Source: Streptomyces sp. WAC 04229 (GTDB lineage Bacteria > Actinomycetota > Actinomycetes > Streptomycetales > Streptomycetaceae). Taken from it: a DNA stretch of 64,000 bases. Shown here one piece after another: positions 24,861 through 32,885 of this stretch (its first letter is position 1; each line of letters opens with the position of its first letter). Under the pieces are notes generated by a model. That model had not been told where the DNA came from and made no database searches. It saw only the letters and a program-made list of their open reading frames with translations. The translations under genes were made by a program, and so were the position numbers. The DNA lies in assembly GCF_003947455.1 (NCBI RefSeq), contig NZ_QHJH01000025.1:1-64000 (forward strand), written 5' to 3'.

Positions 24861-25169
24861 TCAGGCGTTGGCGCGCTTGCGGGCGGCGCGGCGCTTCATC
24901 CGGCGGCGCTCGTCCTCGTCGGTTCCGCCCCACACGCCGTGCTCCTGACCGCTCTCCAGCGCCCACTGCAGGCAGCGCTCCATGACCGGGCAGCGACGGC
25001 ACACGGCCTTTGCCTCCTGGATCTGCAGCAGCGCCAGTCCGGTGTTGCCGACCGGGAAGAACAGGTCGGGGTCCTCGGTCCGGCAAGCCGAGTGAGCCCG
25101 CCAGTCGGTGTTGACCGGCAGGTCGGCGGAGTGGGCGTAGCTGGCGCGTACGATGGATTCGCGATTCAT
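24861..25169 (-). CDS. WhiB-like iron-sulfur regulator (second)
   Basis: The 102-residue protein has cysteines at 29, 57, 60 and 66 and the canonical turn GVWGGTDEDERR followed by a basic C-terminus (KRRAARKRANA). It is a compact, complete Wbl protein, closer to the canonical WhiB/WblA-type layout than the one at 9672. It should carry a 4Fe-4S cluster and regulate transcription with a sigma factor. Confidence 0.92.
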   Translation of the reverse strand: MNRESIVRASYAHSADLPVNTDWRAHSACRTEDPDLFFPVGNTGLALLQIQEAKAVCRRCPVMERCLQWALESGQEHGVWGGTDEDERRRMKRRAARKRANA

Positions 25170-25197
25170 CGGGGCCTCCCAGAAGGTCCAAAGCGAG

Positions 25198-25229
25198 AAC
25201 AGCCCCAGGGCGGCCACCCTGGGGCTGTT
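25198..25229. terminator. Hairpin, 13-bp perfect arms
   Basis: AACAGCCCCAGGG pairs with CCCTGGGGCTGTT. Its stem is nearly the same as that at 25787-25819, so the two ends of the three-gene small operon carry related hairpins. Confidence 0.78.
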
Positions 25230-25327
25230 GCGTGCGCGGCGGCCGGACGGCCGGAGCGGGGGTGAGCTCCCGGCGCTCTCCGCCGGCCCCGCCCATGAAG
25301 GCGCGGGGACGACGGGCAGAGCCGGGG

Positions 25328-25510
25328 TCAGCGCTGCTTCTGTCGTGCGGTGTAGGCGTCCTGGAGCCGGGCGAACCGCTCGTGGATCGGCACCCCGTCC
25401 GCACACGGCGTCTCGACCTGGCAGGCCGGGCAGGCGGCGGTGTGCTTGGCAGAGTCTTCGAACGCCTTCATGTAGCGGACGAACAGGTCATCGGTCGGTC
25501 GGGCGCTCAT
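25328..25510 (-). CDS. Small protein with CPACQ motif, 60 aa
   Basis: The ATG at 25510 overlaps the preceding 29-aa ORF stop (ATGA). The product begins MSARPTDDLFVRYMKAFEDS and has ACPACQVETPCADG in the middle, a possible metal-binding knuckle. It is the last gene of a three-gene coupled operon. Confidence 0.65.
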   Translation of the reverse strand: MSARPTDDLFVRYMKAFEDSAKHTAACPACQVETPCADGVPIHERFARLQDAYTARQKQR

Positions 25511-25596
25511 CGGCGGTTGGCCTCCGACCGCTGGTTCTGCTCCCTGTTCTTGTGCGAGAGCGCCTCGCGTTCGGCGTCGGTGAGGCTGACGATCAC
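25507..25596 (-). CDS. 29-aa coupled ORF
   Basis: The GTG at 25596 overlaps the previous stop (GTGA), and the stop overlaps the next ATG (ATGA). The peptide starts MIVSLTDAEREALSHKNREQ. Coupling on both sides makes translation very likely despite the small size. Confidence 0.55.
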   Translation of the reverse strand: MIVSLTDAEREALSHKNREQNQRSEANRR

Positions 25597-25763
25597 GCCG
25601 CAACCTCCCAACCGACCAATGCCGGCCCGATGGTGGCAACGAGGACCAGGGCGACGCGGGCGATGTCCTCGGGCTCATAGCCCTTGGCGTCGTCCTCGCG
25701 CTCGATGTCGTCGATGATCCCGGCCCGCGGCTGCGGCGCAGTGCGTGTCATGCTGTGTCGCAT
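25593..25763 (-). CDS. Small protein with C-terminal hydrophobic tail, 56 aa
   Basis: The ATG at 25763 has GGAGG upstream. After an acidic part (IIDDIEREDDAKGYEPED) there is a hydrophobic tail VALVLVATIGPALVGWEVAA that could insert in the membrane. It leads the small operon. The function is unknown. Confidence 0.65.
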   Translation of the reverse strand: MRHSMTRTAPQPRAGIIDDIEREDDAKGYEPEDIARVALVLVATIGPALVGWEVAA

Positions 25764-25786
25764 CAGGTCCTCCGAGTCAGGTCCTG

Positions 25787-25819
25787 GACAGCCCCGGGGG
25801 TCCGATCCCTGGGGCTGTC
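25787..25819. terminator. Hairpin, 13-bp arms with one mismatch
   Basis: GACAGCCCCGGGG pairs with CCCTGGGGCTGTC. It sits just upstream of the small operon, so it may be a leader attenuator rather than a terminator. Confidence 0.65.
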
Positions 25820-26485
25820 GCATCGGTAGAGCCGGTGTCCGCCGCGCTCTCCACCGCCCACCGACCGACCCGAGGGCCACGCGGTGGGCGACTGGGCAGC
25901 GCGGGGCTGCGAAGTGTTTGGTGTTGCGGCGCGCGGCCTTCTGCCTTCCGCGCTGACCACCTTTCGACCGGGAGGTGGAGTGCCCGCGACCATTGGCTCA
26001 CCCGCCGGGTCGTGCGATGTGCCGCTTACCGGCTGGGGGCTGTCGTCGCGCTACCGCCGCAAGGTGCTGCGGGGGAGGGTGATCGCTCGGACCCACGCGG
26101 CAGCCGAGACAGACCGTGGTCTGCCTTGCTGCCGCTCCGTGGCACGAAGAAGGGTCGCTCTCACTTCCCCGCCTCGTACCGCCGTTCACGGTGACCGGAT
26201 TTCTGGCTCCGGTCGTGCCCTTCTGACGCGTCAGTCACCAGTCCCGCAAGGACTGAGGCCCGGTTCACCCTTACGCGCAACACCCGGCCAGTTGCCTGGT
26301 CAGGGGCGGCAGTCGTCACACCGGCTTTCGCGTCTTCGGTTCTCAAGGAACGGTCACTCCCCGGTCCAGCCACGTGGTGCTGGTGCGGCTTTTTCGGGAG
26401 CTCGGCGGTCGGTGAATCTGGCCGCTTCAACCGCCGCCACTCGAGGTGGCGACGATGGGAGCCGTCAGAGCCGAAGGGCAGGGGT
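25820..26485. other. Long stretch without a gene
   Basis: About 670 bases with no convincing coding frame on either strand. It contains small inverted repeats, for example GACCGG/CCGGTC at about 26192-26214. It may be a structured leader or promoter region of the small operon, or debris. I see no tRNA or rRNA in it. Confidence 0.45.
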
Positions 26486-26854
26486 TCAGGCCACAAGCGG
26501 CAAGGGCGCGGCGGTAGCCAGCGGGGCGATGCGCAGCTGCGCGGCATAGGGGAAGAGCACGTCGACCAAGCGCTCACGCACCAGCGCGGTGGCGGTCGGG
26601 TCGGTGGCGACGATGTCGCGGGCGGCGAGCAGTCGGTTCTCGCGGGCCTCGATCGCGGCCACGGCGGCGGTGATGTCCAGGCCGTCCAGCCGCTCGTGGG
26701 GAAGGGAACCGGCCTCGTACATCTCCAGCGGTGTGCCGAAGGCGACATCCAGGTCCAGGGCCGAGAAGTCGGGGAGCGGGACCTCCACCGCCTCCAGGAG
26801 CGCGAGCGTCTCAGCGTCGAAGGTCTCGGTGGTGGGGGAGTTGGCAGTGTTCAC
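26486..26854 (-). CDS. Hypothetical helical protein divergent from GntR gene, 122 aa
   Basis: The GTG at 26854 has GGGAG upstream. The acidic, helical protein (FDAETLALLEAVEVPLPDFS) ends in a hydrophobic PLATAAPLPLVA. It has no family. Its promoter faces that of the GntR regulator across a long inverted repeat, so it is a likely target of that regulator. Confidence 0.7.
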   Translation of the reverse strand: MNTANSPTTETFDAETLALLEAVEVPLPDFSALDLDVAFGTPLEMYEAGSLPHERLDGLDITAAVAAIEARENRLLAARDIVATDPTATALVRERLVDVLFPYAAQLRIAPLATAAPLPLVA

Positions 26855-26960
26855 GGAAGGAGCTCCCTTCGTTCGGGCTACTGATGACCAAATTAAGTTG
26901 CACCATCCAACTTGCGACGCTTGGTCGATGACGACGTTGACACACTCGGATCGCCGCGTC

Positions 26961-27004
26961 AACAGCCAACGCAACATGGATCGTTCCATGTTGCGTTGGT
27001 TGTT
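26961..27004. promoter_or_regulatory. Operator-like inverted repeat, 19-bp arms
   Basis: The arms CCAACGCAACATGG (26966-26979) and its exact complement (26986-26999) are separated by 6 bases and extend outward to AACAnCC/GGnTGTT with one mismatch. It lies 34 bp before the GntR gene and 107 bp before the divergent gene. It is the obvious binding site for the GntR protein. Confidence 0.78.
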
Positions 27005-27037
27005 GCGTAGGAGACAGACGAGTGAGAGAGTGCAGAC

Positions 27038-27835
27038 ATGGCACACACGTCATCGAAGTACTTGCAGCTAGCGGAAACGCTGGCCGATGCGATCCGCAGG
27101 GGGGATTACGCACCGGGCGACCGGTTCCCCACGGTGGTGGAGCTAGCAGGGGCCCACGATGTGGCACCCAATACCGCATCGAGGGCAGTGCAGGTGCTCA
27201 AGGAACGGGGGTTGGTGTCGGGGAAAGCCGGCGGCACAACCCGCGTGCGGGTACAGCCGATTCACCAGGTGAGGGCGAACACTCGCTACCAGGCGGAAAA
27301 GGAACTGGTTTTGGAGCCAGAAGAGGTGAGGGGAGGCTTCGGCGTAGCGGAGTCGGACCACGGCGTGTCCGTGTCGACCATGGAAAACTATGTCCAGATC
27401 GACGTGGTGCCCGTCCCGACCGATGTGGCCGAGGTTCTTGATGTGCCACCCGGCTCGCTGGTTCTGCGCCGCATCGGCACGCGACGCACCAAGCAGGGCG
27501 CTGGCATTGGGCAGTCCGTCTCGTACATGCCCCACGATCTCGCCAGCAGGAATGCGGACCTGTTCGATCCTGAGCGCGAACCGTGGCCCGGTGGCGCTCA
27601 GCACCAACTCCACACTGTGGGCATTGAGGTTGACCGCATCGAGGACCGGGTCACAGCAGCAATGCCGACGGACACCGAGTCCGAGGAGCAGGACATCCCT
27701 CCAGGCGTTCCTGTGATGCGTGTACGGAAAATCTCGTATTCCACGGAAGGTCAGGTCGTAGAGGTGACGGATATTCCGCTGCCTGCGGATCGAACGGAAC
27801 TCCGTTACATCACACCACTGAAGCGATGGTCATGA
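27038..27835 (+). CDS. GntR/HutC-family transcriptional repressor
   Basis: The 265-residue protein has an N-terminal winged helix (SKYLQLAETLADAIRRGDYA, then FPTVVELAGAHDVAPNTASR) and a C-terminal UTRA-type ligand domain (VPPGSLVLRRIGTRR, VSYMPHDLAS). Relatives such as KorSA control transfer genes in Streptomyces plasmids; others sense sugars. The next gene starts within its stop (ATGA). Autoregulation through the inverted repeat at 26961-27004 is likely. Confidence 0.9.
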   Translation: MAHTSSKYLQLAETLADAIRRGDYAPGDRFPTVVELAGAHDVAPNTASRAVQVLKERGLVSGKAGGTTRVRVQPIHQVRANTRYQAEKELVLEPEEVRGGFGVAESDHGVSVSTMENYVQIDVVPVPTDVAEVLDVPPGSLVLRRIGTRRTKQGAGIGQSVSYMPHDLASRNADLFDPEREPWPGGAQHQLHTVGIEVDRIEDRVTAAMPTDTESEEQDIPPGVPVMRVRKISYSTEGQVVEVTDIPLPADRTELRYITPLKRWS

Positions 27836-28581
27836 ACCGGATTATTAGCGTAGTAACGCCTGTCTACGACGGCGGAGCTAAGTACCTGAGCGAAGCCTAT
27901 GAGTCCGTCAGAGATGAACGCGAACGCCTCCCTGATGGCTGGGATGTGCAGTGGCTAGTCCAAGAGGACGGGACCACAGGAAGGCCTCTTCGGGGCATCC
28001 CAGAAGAACCTTGGATCTCTCCAGGGATGGCCAGCAAGAGCGGTGCGGGAGCGACTCGCACAATGGCACTGTCGCGAGCGACGGGCGATCTGGTCCGTGC
28101 GCTGGATGCAGATGACGTGGTCCTCCCCGGCGGCCTCGCTCGCGACATCGCCGCTCTAGAAGCGCATCCTGAGATGGGATGGTGCATCTCGGCTGGGCTG
28201 GATCTCCTGCCGGACGGATCCACAACGGCTGGGCCATATGACCCCCCAGAGGGGCCACTCACCTACGAGACGCTGCTCGCTGCGTACGACGACGACCGGT
28301 TCCCGGTGATCAGCACACATCTGACCGCACGTACGACACTGTTGCTCGCGGTAGGAGCCTGGCCGGCGATCCCGGCATGGGAGGCAATCGCGGCTGTCAT
28401 GTGCTGCGCCGCCGTCTCGGACGGGTGGATGATCTCGGCGCCAGGAGGCATCTACCGGAAACACCCCGGCCAGATGACGTCACAATCCTCGTATGCCGTG
28501 GTAGCCGACCAGGCAGAACTCCGGACGATCGTCCGCGCACAAGCCGTGGCGCTACGCGGCACAGGCTGGCGTTGGCCGTAG
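27832..28581 (+). CDS. Family-2-like glycosyltransferase
   Basis: The ATG at 27832 overlaps the GntR stop. The 249-residue protein opens with IISVVTPVYDGGAKYLSEAY and has the ALDADDVVLPGGL segment with the DxD-like metal site, typical of GT-A family 2 enzymes. The C-terminal part (KHPGQMTSQ) is shorter than in polysaccharide synthases and has no membrane segment. The acceptor and sugar are unknown. It is translationally coupled to the regulator. Confidence 0.85.
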   Translation: MNRIISVVTPVYDGGAKYLSEAYESVRDERERLPDGWDVQWLVQEDGTTGRPLRGIPEEPWISPGMASKSGAGATRTMALSRATGDLVRALDADDVVLPGGLARDIAALEAHPEMGWCISAGLDLLPDGSTTAGPYDPPEGPLTYETLLAAYDDDRFPVISTHLTARTTLLLAVGAWPAIPAWEAIAAVMCCAAVSDGWMISAPGGIYRKHPGQMTSQSSYAVVADQAELRTIVRAQAVALRGTGWRWP

Positions 28582-28700
28582 AAAGCCCTCCCAGCGCAGC
28601 ATCGATCCCGTGGCAGCGTCAGCCGGAAGTGTCCACCTTCCGTGAGAGCTTCGACGCCGTCCTCGCCCACGAAGCCTGAGAGAAGCGGATCGCGACTTCC

Positions 28701-29384
28701 ATGACTACACGCCCGTACGTCATCCTCTCCGCTGCCATGTCGGTCGACGGCTACCTGGACGACGCCAGCCCCGAGCGGCTGCGCCTGTCCAATGCGGCCG
28801 ACTTCGACCGCGTCGACCAGGTCCGCGCGGAGTCTGACGCCATCCTGATCGGCGCGACGACCATGCGGAAGGACAACCCGCGCCTCCTGGTCAACAGTGA
28901 GGAACGCCGGGCTCAGCGCGTTGCCGAGGGCAAGCCGGCCTACCCCCTCAAGGTGACTGTCACCCGGACCGGCGACCTCTCCGCCGACCTCAACTTCTGG
29001 CACCACGGCGGCGAGAAGCTGGTCGTCACTGTCGACGACGCGGTGGAGAAGGTGCGCGCCACGCTCGGTGACCTCGCCGCGGTCATCAGCGTCGGGCCGG
29101 AGCTCGACTGGGGCCTGGTCCTCGACGATCTCGGGCGACGTGGCATCGGCCGGCTCATGGTGGAGGGGGGCGGCACGATCCACACCCAGCTCATGGCCGC
29201 GGACCTGGCCGACGAGGTGCACCTGGCCATCGCGCCGTTGCTAGTGGGTCAGCCGGAGGCGGCACGCTTCCTGGGCACCGCCGACTACCCCGGCGGATCG
29301 ACTGCCCGGATGAAGGTGCTGGAGGTCCGCGCGATCGACGACGTGGTCTTCGTTCGCTACGCCCCGAAGGGGCGCACCGCCTGA
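28701..29384 (+). CDS. RibD C-terminal (dihydrofolate-reductase-fold) reductase
   Basis: The 227-residue protein has MSVDGYLDD near the N-terminus, AILIGATTMRKDNPRL and the nucleotide-binding loop LMVEGGGTIHTQLMA, all as in the reductase half of RibD. Standalone members reduce pyrimidine or other substrates with NADPH. A short frame at 28572-28679 ending FRESFDAVLAHEA lies between it and the glycosyltransferase and may be a gene remnant. Confidence 0.88.
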   Translation: MTTRPYVILSAAMSVDGYLDDASPERLRLSNAADFDRVDQVRAESDAILIGATTMRKDNPRLLVNSEERRAQRVAEGKPAYPLKVTVTRTGDLSADLNFWHHGGEKLVVTVDDAVEKVRATLGDLAAVISVGPELDWGLVLDDLGRRGIGRLMVEGGGTIHTQLMAADLADEVHLAIAPLLVGQPEAARFLGTADYPGGSTARMKVLEVRAIDDVVFVRYAPKGRTA

Positions 29385-29623
29385 TGTACGCGCCCGAAGC
29401 TACACAGAAGGTGCCTGCCCGGGGTGTGAGCACGTGTCGAGGGCGGGCCCGACACGTCGTCACCTACCGTTACGCGGTGGTGCGCTTGGGGAGTAGGGTG
29501 TCCCTGGACCTGATCGACAACTGCACGAGAAAAAGCCCCCTGGACCTTAGGCAAGTCCTGGGGGCTCTCGGCCAGGAGATCCTGGCCCGGCGAACCCCCT
29601 TTGGCAAGAAAGGAGGTCGCGCG
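29385..29623. other. Structured leader region
   Basis: About 240 bases without a long gene, holding the hairpin at 29534-29566 and a second palindrome GGCCAGGAGATCCTGGCC at about 29569-29586, just before a very strong ribosome binding site. This layout suggests an attenuated or otherwise RNA-controlled small ORF. Confidence 0.5.
29534..29566. terminator. Hairpin, 12-bp arms
   Basis: AGCCCCCTGGAC pairs with GTCCTGGGGGCT with one mismatch and a 9-base loop. It could end the RibD transcript or act as an attenuator of the ORF at 29624. Confidence 0.65.
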
Positions 29624-29830
29624 ATGAAGGGTACCCGTACCCGCACGCGGACACACACCACCCCGCCGTTGAAGCGACCGTTGTACGTCGCTCCGGTGGG
29701 GTGCCCGCGTTCCGGTAGCTGCTCTGGGACCCACCGACTTCAGAGCTATTTCTCTAATCTGGGGCAACTCGACTTCCGTGCTGGTGGGCAGCACGGGCAG
29801 CTCTCCACTCGGGAGGCCGAGACGTCGTAG
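29624..29830 (+). CDS. Small basic ORF with ideal ribosome binding site, 68 aa
   Basis: The ATG is preceded by AAAGGAGGT at a 6-base distance, a near-perfect anti-16S sequence and the best in the window. The peptide starts MKGTRTRTRTHTTPPLKRPL with alternating Arg/Thr and contains two cysteines (GCPRSGSCSG). It is not a family I know. It could be a leader peptide for the replication genes downstream. Confidence 0.5.
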   Translation: MKGTRTRTRTHTTPPLKRPLYVAPVGCPRSGSCSGTHRLQSYFSNLGQLDFRAGGQHGQLSTREAETS

Positions 29831-29890
29831 TCGCCTGATGCGGCGGCGCCCTTCGGGCCCATAGCCGCCGGGACGCCCAGTTCCCGAAGT

Positions 29891-29974
29891 GTTAGCGCAC
29901 CTCGGCTGAGCGCCCCCTTCTGACACCGACCGGGTTAGCACCCCCGGTCGAAGGGGTCGTCCGGACCGGTTAGC
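29891..29974. repeat. Three GTTAGC boxes
   Basis: GTTAGC occurs at 29891-29896, 29934-29939 and 29969-29974, each near a short GC-rich stem (for example GACCGGG/CCCGGTC). They precede the candidate replication gene by about 0.5 kb and may be protein-binding repeats. The evidence is weak because the motif is short. Confidence 0.35.
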
Positions 29975-30012
29975 AGCCGGATCCGAACGCTCGTACTGGT
30001 TCCTCCAGAACC

Positions 30013-30037
30013 ACGAAGCACCCACAGGGGGCTTCGT
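30013..30037. terminator. Small hairpin
   Basis: ACGAAGC pairs with GCTTCGT around an 11-base loop. Confidence 0.45.
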
Positions 30038-30075
30038 CATGCCGTCTTGGCGATGCCTCCACGACAGGAGTCATT

Positions 30076-30450
30076 GTGCAGGACTGCCATGCCGTTTTCC
30101 AGCCCAGCTACGCCCGTTTGATCCGATTTCGCGCCGTCTGGGCACTGTCATCTCCAGCACTCCCCGCCACCCCTACTCTCCTTCACGACACCTCGAGCCC
30201 CTCCGTGAGTGCCGCAACAGCGCCGGAGCCCGCTCGCGCACGATCCGGCCCCCAAGCCCACTCCCACTCCCACTCCGATGACGAAACCGTCCGCGTGAGG
30301 GCCGTTCCGTGCGACGGGACGCGATCCGAAGTCGTTGCCCGCCCGGCGGGAGGGATCGGGGGTCTCGCCGGATCCCGGCCTCTGTCCACAGGCAGTCCTC
30401 GCAAGGCTGCCGGAATGATCTCTTTCTCGTGCATCCGGGTGGGCCGGTGA
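30076..30450 (+). CDS. ORF coupled to the candidate replication gene, 124 aa
   Basis: The GTG at 30076 has AGGAG five bases upstream, and the stop at 30448-30450 overlaps the next GTG as GTGA. The product begins MQDCHAVFQPSYARLIRFRA and has a HSHSHSDDE stretch; it is otherwise low-complexity. Its composition is not convincing as a folded protein. Its likely purpose is translational coupling of the following gene. Confidence 0.45.
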   Translation: MQDCHAVFQPSYARLIRFRAVWALSSPALPATPTLLHDTSSPSVSAATAPEPARARSGPQAHSHSHSDDETVRVRAVPCDGTRSEVVARPAGGIGGLAGSRPLSTGSPRKAAGMISFSCIRVGR

Positions 30451-31910
30451 GCGCCGTGGCGGCACCGGCCGCCCTGATGCTGCCCGCTCCGCGTCCGTCG
30501 GTCGACGACGCCGACGCGGTCACCGTGCTGCCCTTGCTGTTCGTGCCGGAGGCGTCGCAGTGGCTGTCGACGTCGGCGGGCCGGATCGCGGGCGACGGCT
30601 ACTCCTGGATGCAGGCGGTCCACTGGGTCGCCGGGTCCGGGCTCTACAAGCCGCGGCGGCACCGGTCGCACGGGCCGCGCTCGTTCGGGCCGACGACCGT
30701 GCGCGTCGCCCAGGAGCTCGCGCAGCTCTTCCCGTGCCGTCCGAGCATCGACTACCTGGTGCGCCGCACCGGCCTGGCGGAGCGGTCGGTGGAGTACCAC
30801 CTGGGGATGCTGCGGGAGGCCGGGCTGCTCGCCTACATCGTCAAGGGCACGCGGGTGTCCGGCGGTCCGGCGCAGGCCTCAGAGTTCGCGCGGATGATCC
30901 CGGTGGAGTTCGACGTCGCGCTGGGGATCCGCACAGTGCAGCGCGACGAGGACGCTCCGGCGTACACGCGGGCTGTGTCCGGGATCGCGGAGGCCGGCCG
31001 GGAGCTGATGGCGAAGCTGGCGAAGAAGGCGGCCAGGAAGGTGCGCAAGCCGCGCTCAAAGACGTCGTCGAAGGCCCCGGCGAAGGCCTCCGTGAGGGGT
31101 GTTGAGCAGGGGGTTGTGACGGCTGTTTCGGATGAGGTCCGTTGCACCCCAATGCAGGTCGGTACCTCAGCTGTCTCTTCTGCGGGTACTACTTCCCTCC
31201 CCCCTGAGAGCAAGCTCGCAAGCGCGCAGAGCAAGTCCCCCACCCCGAAGAAGGTCAAGCGTGGCCGCCGGAAGCTCAACGCGGTCGGGCGCCGTTTCCA
31301 GCTGGCCTCGGAGCTGATCCGCCGGGTGCCGTGGATGGGCCGGGCCTCGGTACCCAGGATCGCCTGGATCCTCAAGGAGGTCTCGGACGCAGGCTGGACG
31401 GCCGACCAGGTGATCGCCTTCCTCGACTGTGGCGACGCCCCGGGGATCGTCCACCGGCCGTCCGGGTTCCTCGCCGGACGCCTGGCTGGGGCGGTGGCCT
31501 TGTGGCCGACCGAAGAAGGCCGGGAGCGCGCCGTCCAGGCGTACCGGGACTCCCGCCGCGCGGAGAAGGCCCGCCACCAGGAATGGGAGGGCGACTGGAC
31601 ACCGCCACGCAGCGAGTCCGTTCACCGCCTGGTAGCCGATGCGCTCACCCCGAAGCAGCCGCAGTACGACATCCCGGACGACCACCAGAACGCCAGCGAG
31701 ACCGGCCTCGATGTGCCCGACGAGGAAGCGCTCACGGAGCTCCGGGCCACGGCCTGGCAGGAGTTCATGCTCGGCAGGCCCGACCAGGTCATCACGACGC
31801 TCGACACCCTCGGCCCGGCCGGCGCTGAGGAGATCTACGGCGCTGACCTGGTGCAGCGCGTACGCAGGCTGCTCAGCAGCACCAACCACATGACCGTCGC
31901 ACGCCGGTAG
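30447..31910 (+). CDS. Winged-helix plasmid protein, candidate replication initiator
   Basis: The 487-residue protein has an N-terminal region (FVPEASQWLSTSAGRIAGDG), a winged helix (SIDYLVRRTGLAERSVEYHL, GMLREAGLLAYIVKG), a basic linker rich in Lys/Arg and Ser at about 190-285, and a C-terminal helical domain (FQLASELIRRVPWMGRASVP). Proteins like this sit near replication or maintenance loci of Streptomyces plasmids. The DciA-like gene directly downstream supports a replication role, but no enzymatic motif is present and it could also be a regulator. Confidence 0.7.
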   Translation: MSAVAAPAALMLPAPRPSVDDADAVTVLPLLFVPEASQWLSTSAGRIAGDGYSWMQAVHWVAGSGLYKPRRHRSHGPRSFGPTTVRVAQELAQLFPCRPSIDYLVRRTGLAERSVEYHLGMLREAGLLAYIVKGTRVSGGPAQASEFARMIPVEFDVALGIRTVQRDEDAPAYTRAVSGIAEAGRELMAKLAKKAARKVRKPRSKTSSKAPAKASVRGVEQGVVTAVSDEVRCTPMQVGTSAVSSAGTTSLPPESKLASAQSKSPTPKKVKRGRRKLNAVGRRFQLASELIRRVPWMGRASVPRIAWILKEVSDAGWTADQVIAFLDCGDAPGIVHRPSGFLAGRLAGAVALWPTEEGRERAVQAYRDSRRAEKARHQEWEGDWTPPRSESVHRLVADALTPKQPQYDIPDDHQNASETGLDVPDEEALTELRATAWQEFMLGRPDQVITTLDTLGPAGAEEIYGADLVQRVRRLLSSTNHMTVARR

Positions 31911-31919
31911 GAGGCCGTG

Positions 31920-32810
31920 ATGACCGAAACCCTGAACACCAACACCACCAGCGGCAGTGAGCGGCCGGCCCCGGAGCTGTCGGGCGTCGACCTGGCCCGG
32001 GTCGCACTGCACCAGGCGCGCGAGGCCGCCAAGGCCCGCGGCGAGTCCGGCACCCGCAAGGCGAAACGCCGGATCGGAGCGACGGTGCGGCGTGACGGCC
32101 GGGAGCCCACCGGGTTCGCCGCCGTGCTCCAGGGCCTGATGGCCGACCGGGCCTGGGACATCCCGGCCGCCGGTGGAAGCATCCTGGCCCAGTGGTCCCA
32201 CATCGCAGCCAGCCTCTCCTCGACGCTGGCCGCGCACGTCCAGGCGGTCGCCTTCCACGCGGAGACCGGCCAGCTGGACCTGCGCCCCGACTCGCCCGCG
32301 TACGCGACGCAACTGCGCCTGATCGGCTCCCGGATCGTCGCCGCGGCGAACGACGCGGTCGGCACCGAGGCGGTCCGATCCGTCCGGGTCCTGGCCGTCG
32401 GCGCGATCGGCGCAGGGCCCCGCGAAGCCCCGGCGCTGCCCGCCGCCGCACCCCAGGCACCAGTGAAGACCCGCAAGGAGGCGTCGCCCGGGTTCCACCA
32501 GGTGCTCGCCGCGCACCAGGCCGTCGTGCCCCCGAGCCGCGTCGACCCGTCGATCGCGGAGGCAGTGGAGCGGCAGACCGCGGCGATGCGGGCGCTCAGC
32601 CTCCGGGCCTTCCCGGAGCCGGAGGCGGTCGCCGACGACCAGTCGGCCCCGATCGAGCAGGCCCGCATCGAGCGCCGCCGCCAGGCCGCGACCACAGAGG
32701 CGGCCGCCCTGCGCCGGGCCCGAGCCGAGCGCGCTGCCCGGAAGGGGCAGGCCGCGGACGACGTGATCGGCAGTGCGGCGAGGGCATCGCAACTGGAGCG
32801 TACGGCTTGA
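31920..32810 (+). CDS. DciA-like (DUF721) helicase-loader protein
   Basis: The ATG at 31920 has GGAGG five bases upstream. Residues about 40-165 match the DciA pattern: basic GTRKAKRRIGATVRRDGREP, ILAQWSHIAASLSSTLAAHV, QAVAFHAETGQLDLRPDSPA and YATQLRLIGSRIVAAANDAV. DciA is the replicative-helicase operator/loader of most bacteria and is normally chromosomal, near gyrB in actinomycetes. Here it follows the candidate initiator by 9 bp, so it may load DnaB at the plasmid origin. The C-terminal 100 residues are charged helices. Confidence 0.8.
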   Translation: MTETLNTNTTSGSERPAPELSGVDLARVALHQAREAAKARGESGTRKAKRRIGATVRRDGREPTGFAAVLQGLMADRAWDIPAAGGSILAQWSHIAASLSSTLAAHVQAVAFHAETGQLDLRPDSPAYATQLRLIGSRIVAAANDAVGTEAVRSVRVLAVGAIGAGPREAPALPAAAPQAPVKTRKEASPGFHQVLAAHQAVVPPSRVDPSIAEAVERQTAAMRALSLRAFPEPEAVADDQSAPIEQARIERRRQAATTEAAALRRARAERAARKGQAADDVIGSAARASQLERTA

Positions 32811-32885
32811 GCCGAGCCGAGAGGCGATCTGGTTGGTGTACTCGGCTGGTGACAGGATGTGTTGGCGGGTGGGGAGGGGGAGTTT

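Noticed and set aside
25884..26549. 221-codon plus-strand frame in the gap before the GntR region
   Set aside because: Composition is Ser/Arg/Gly-rich with no plausible fold and it runs into a real minus-strand gene.
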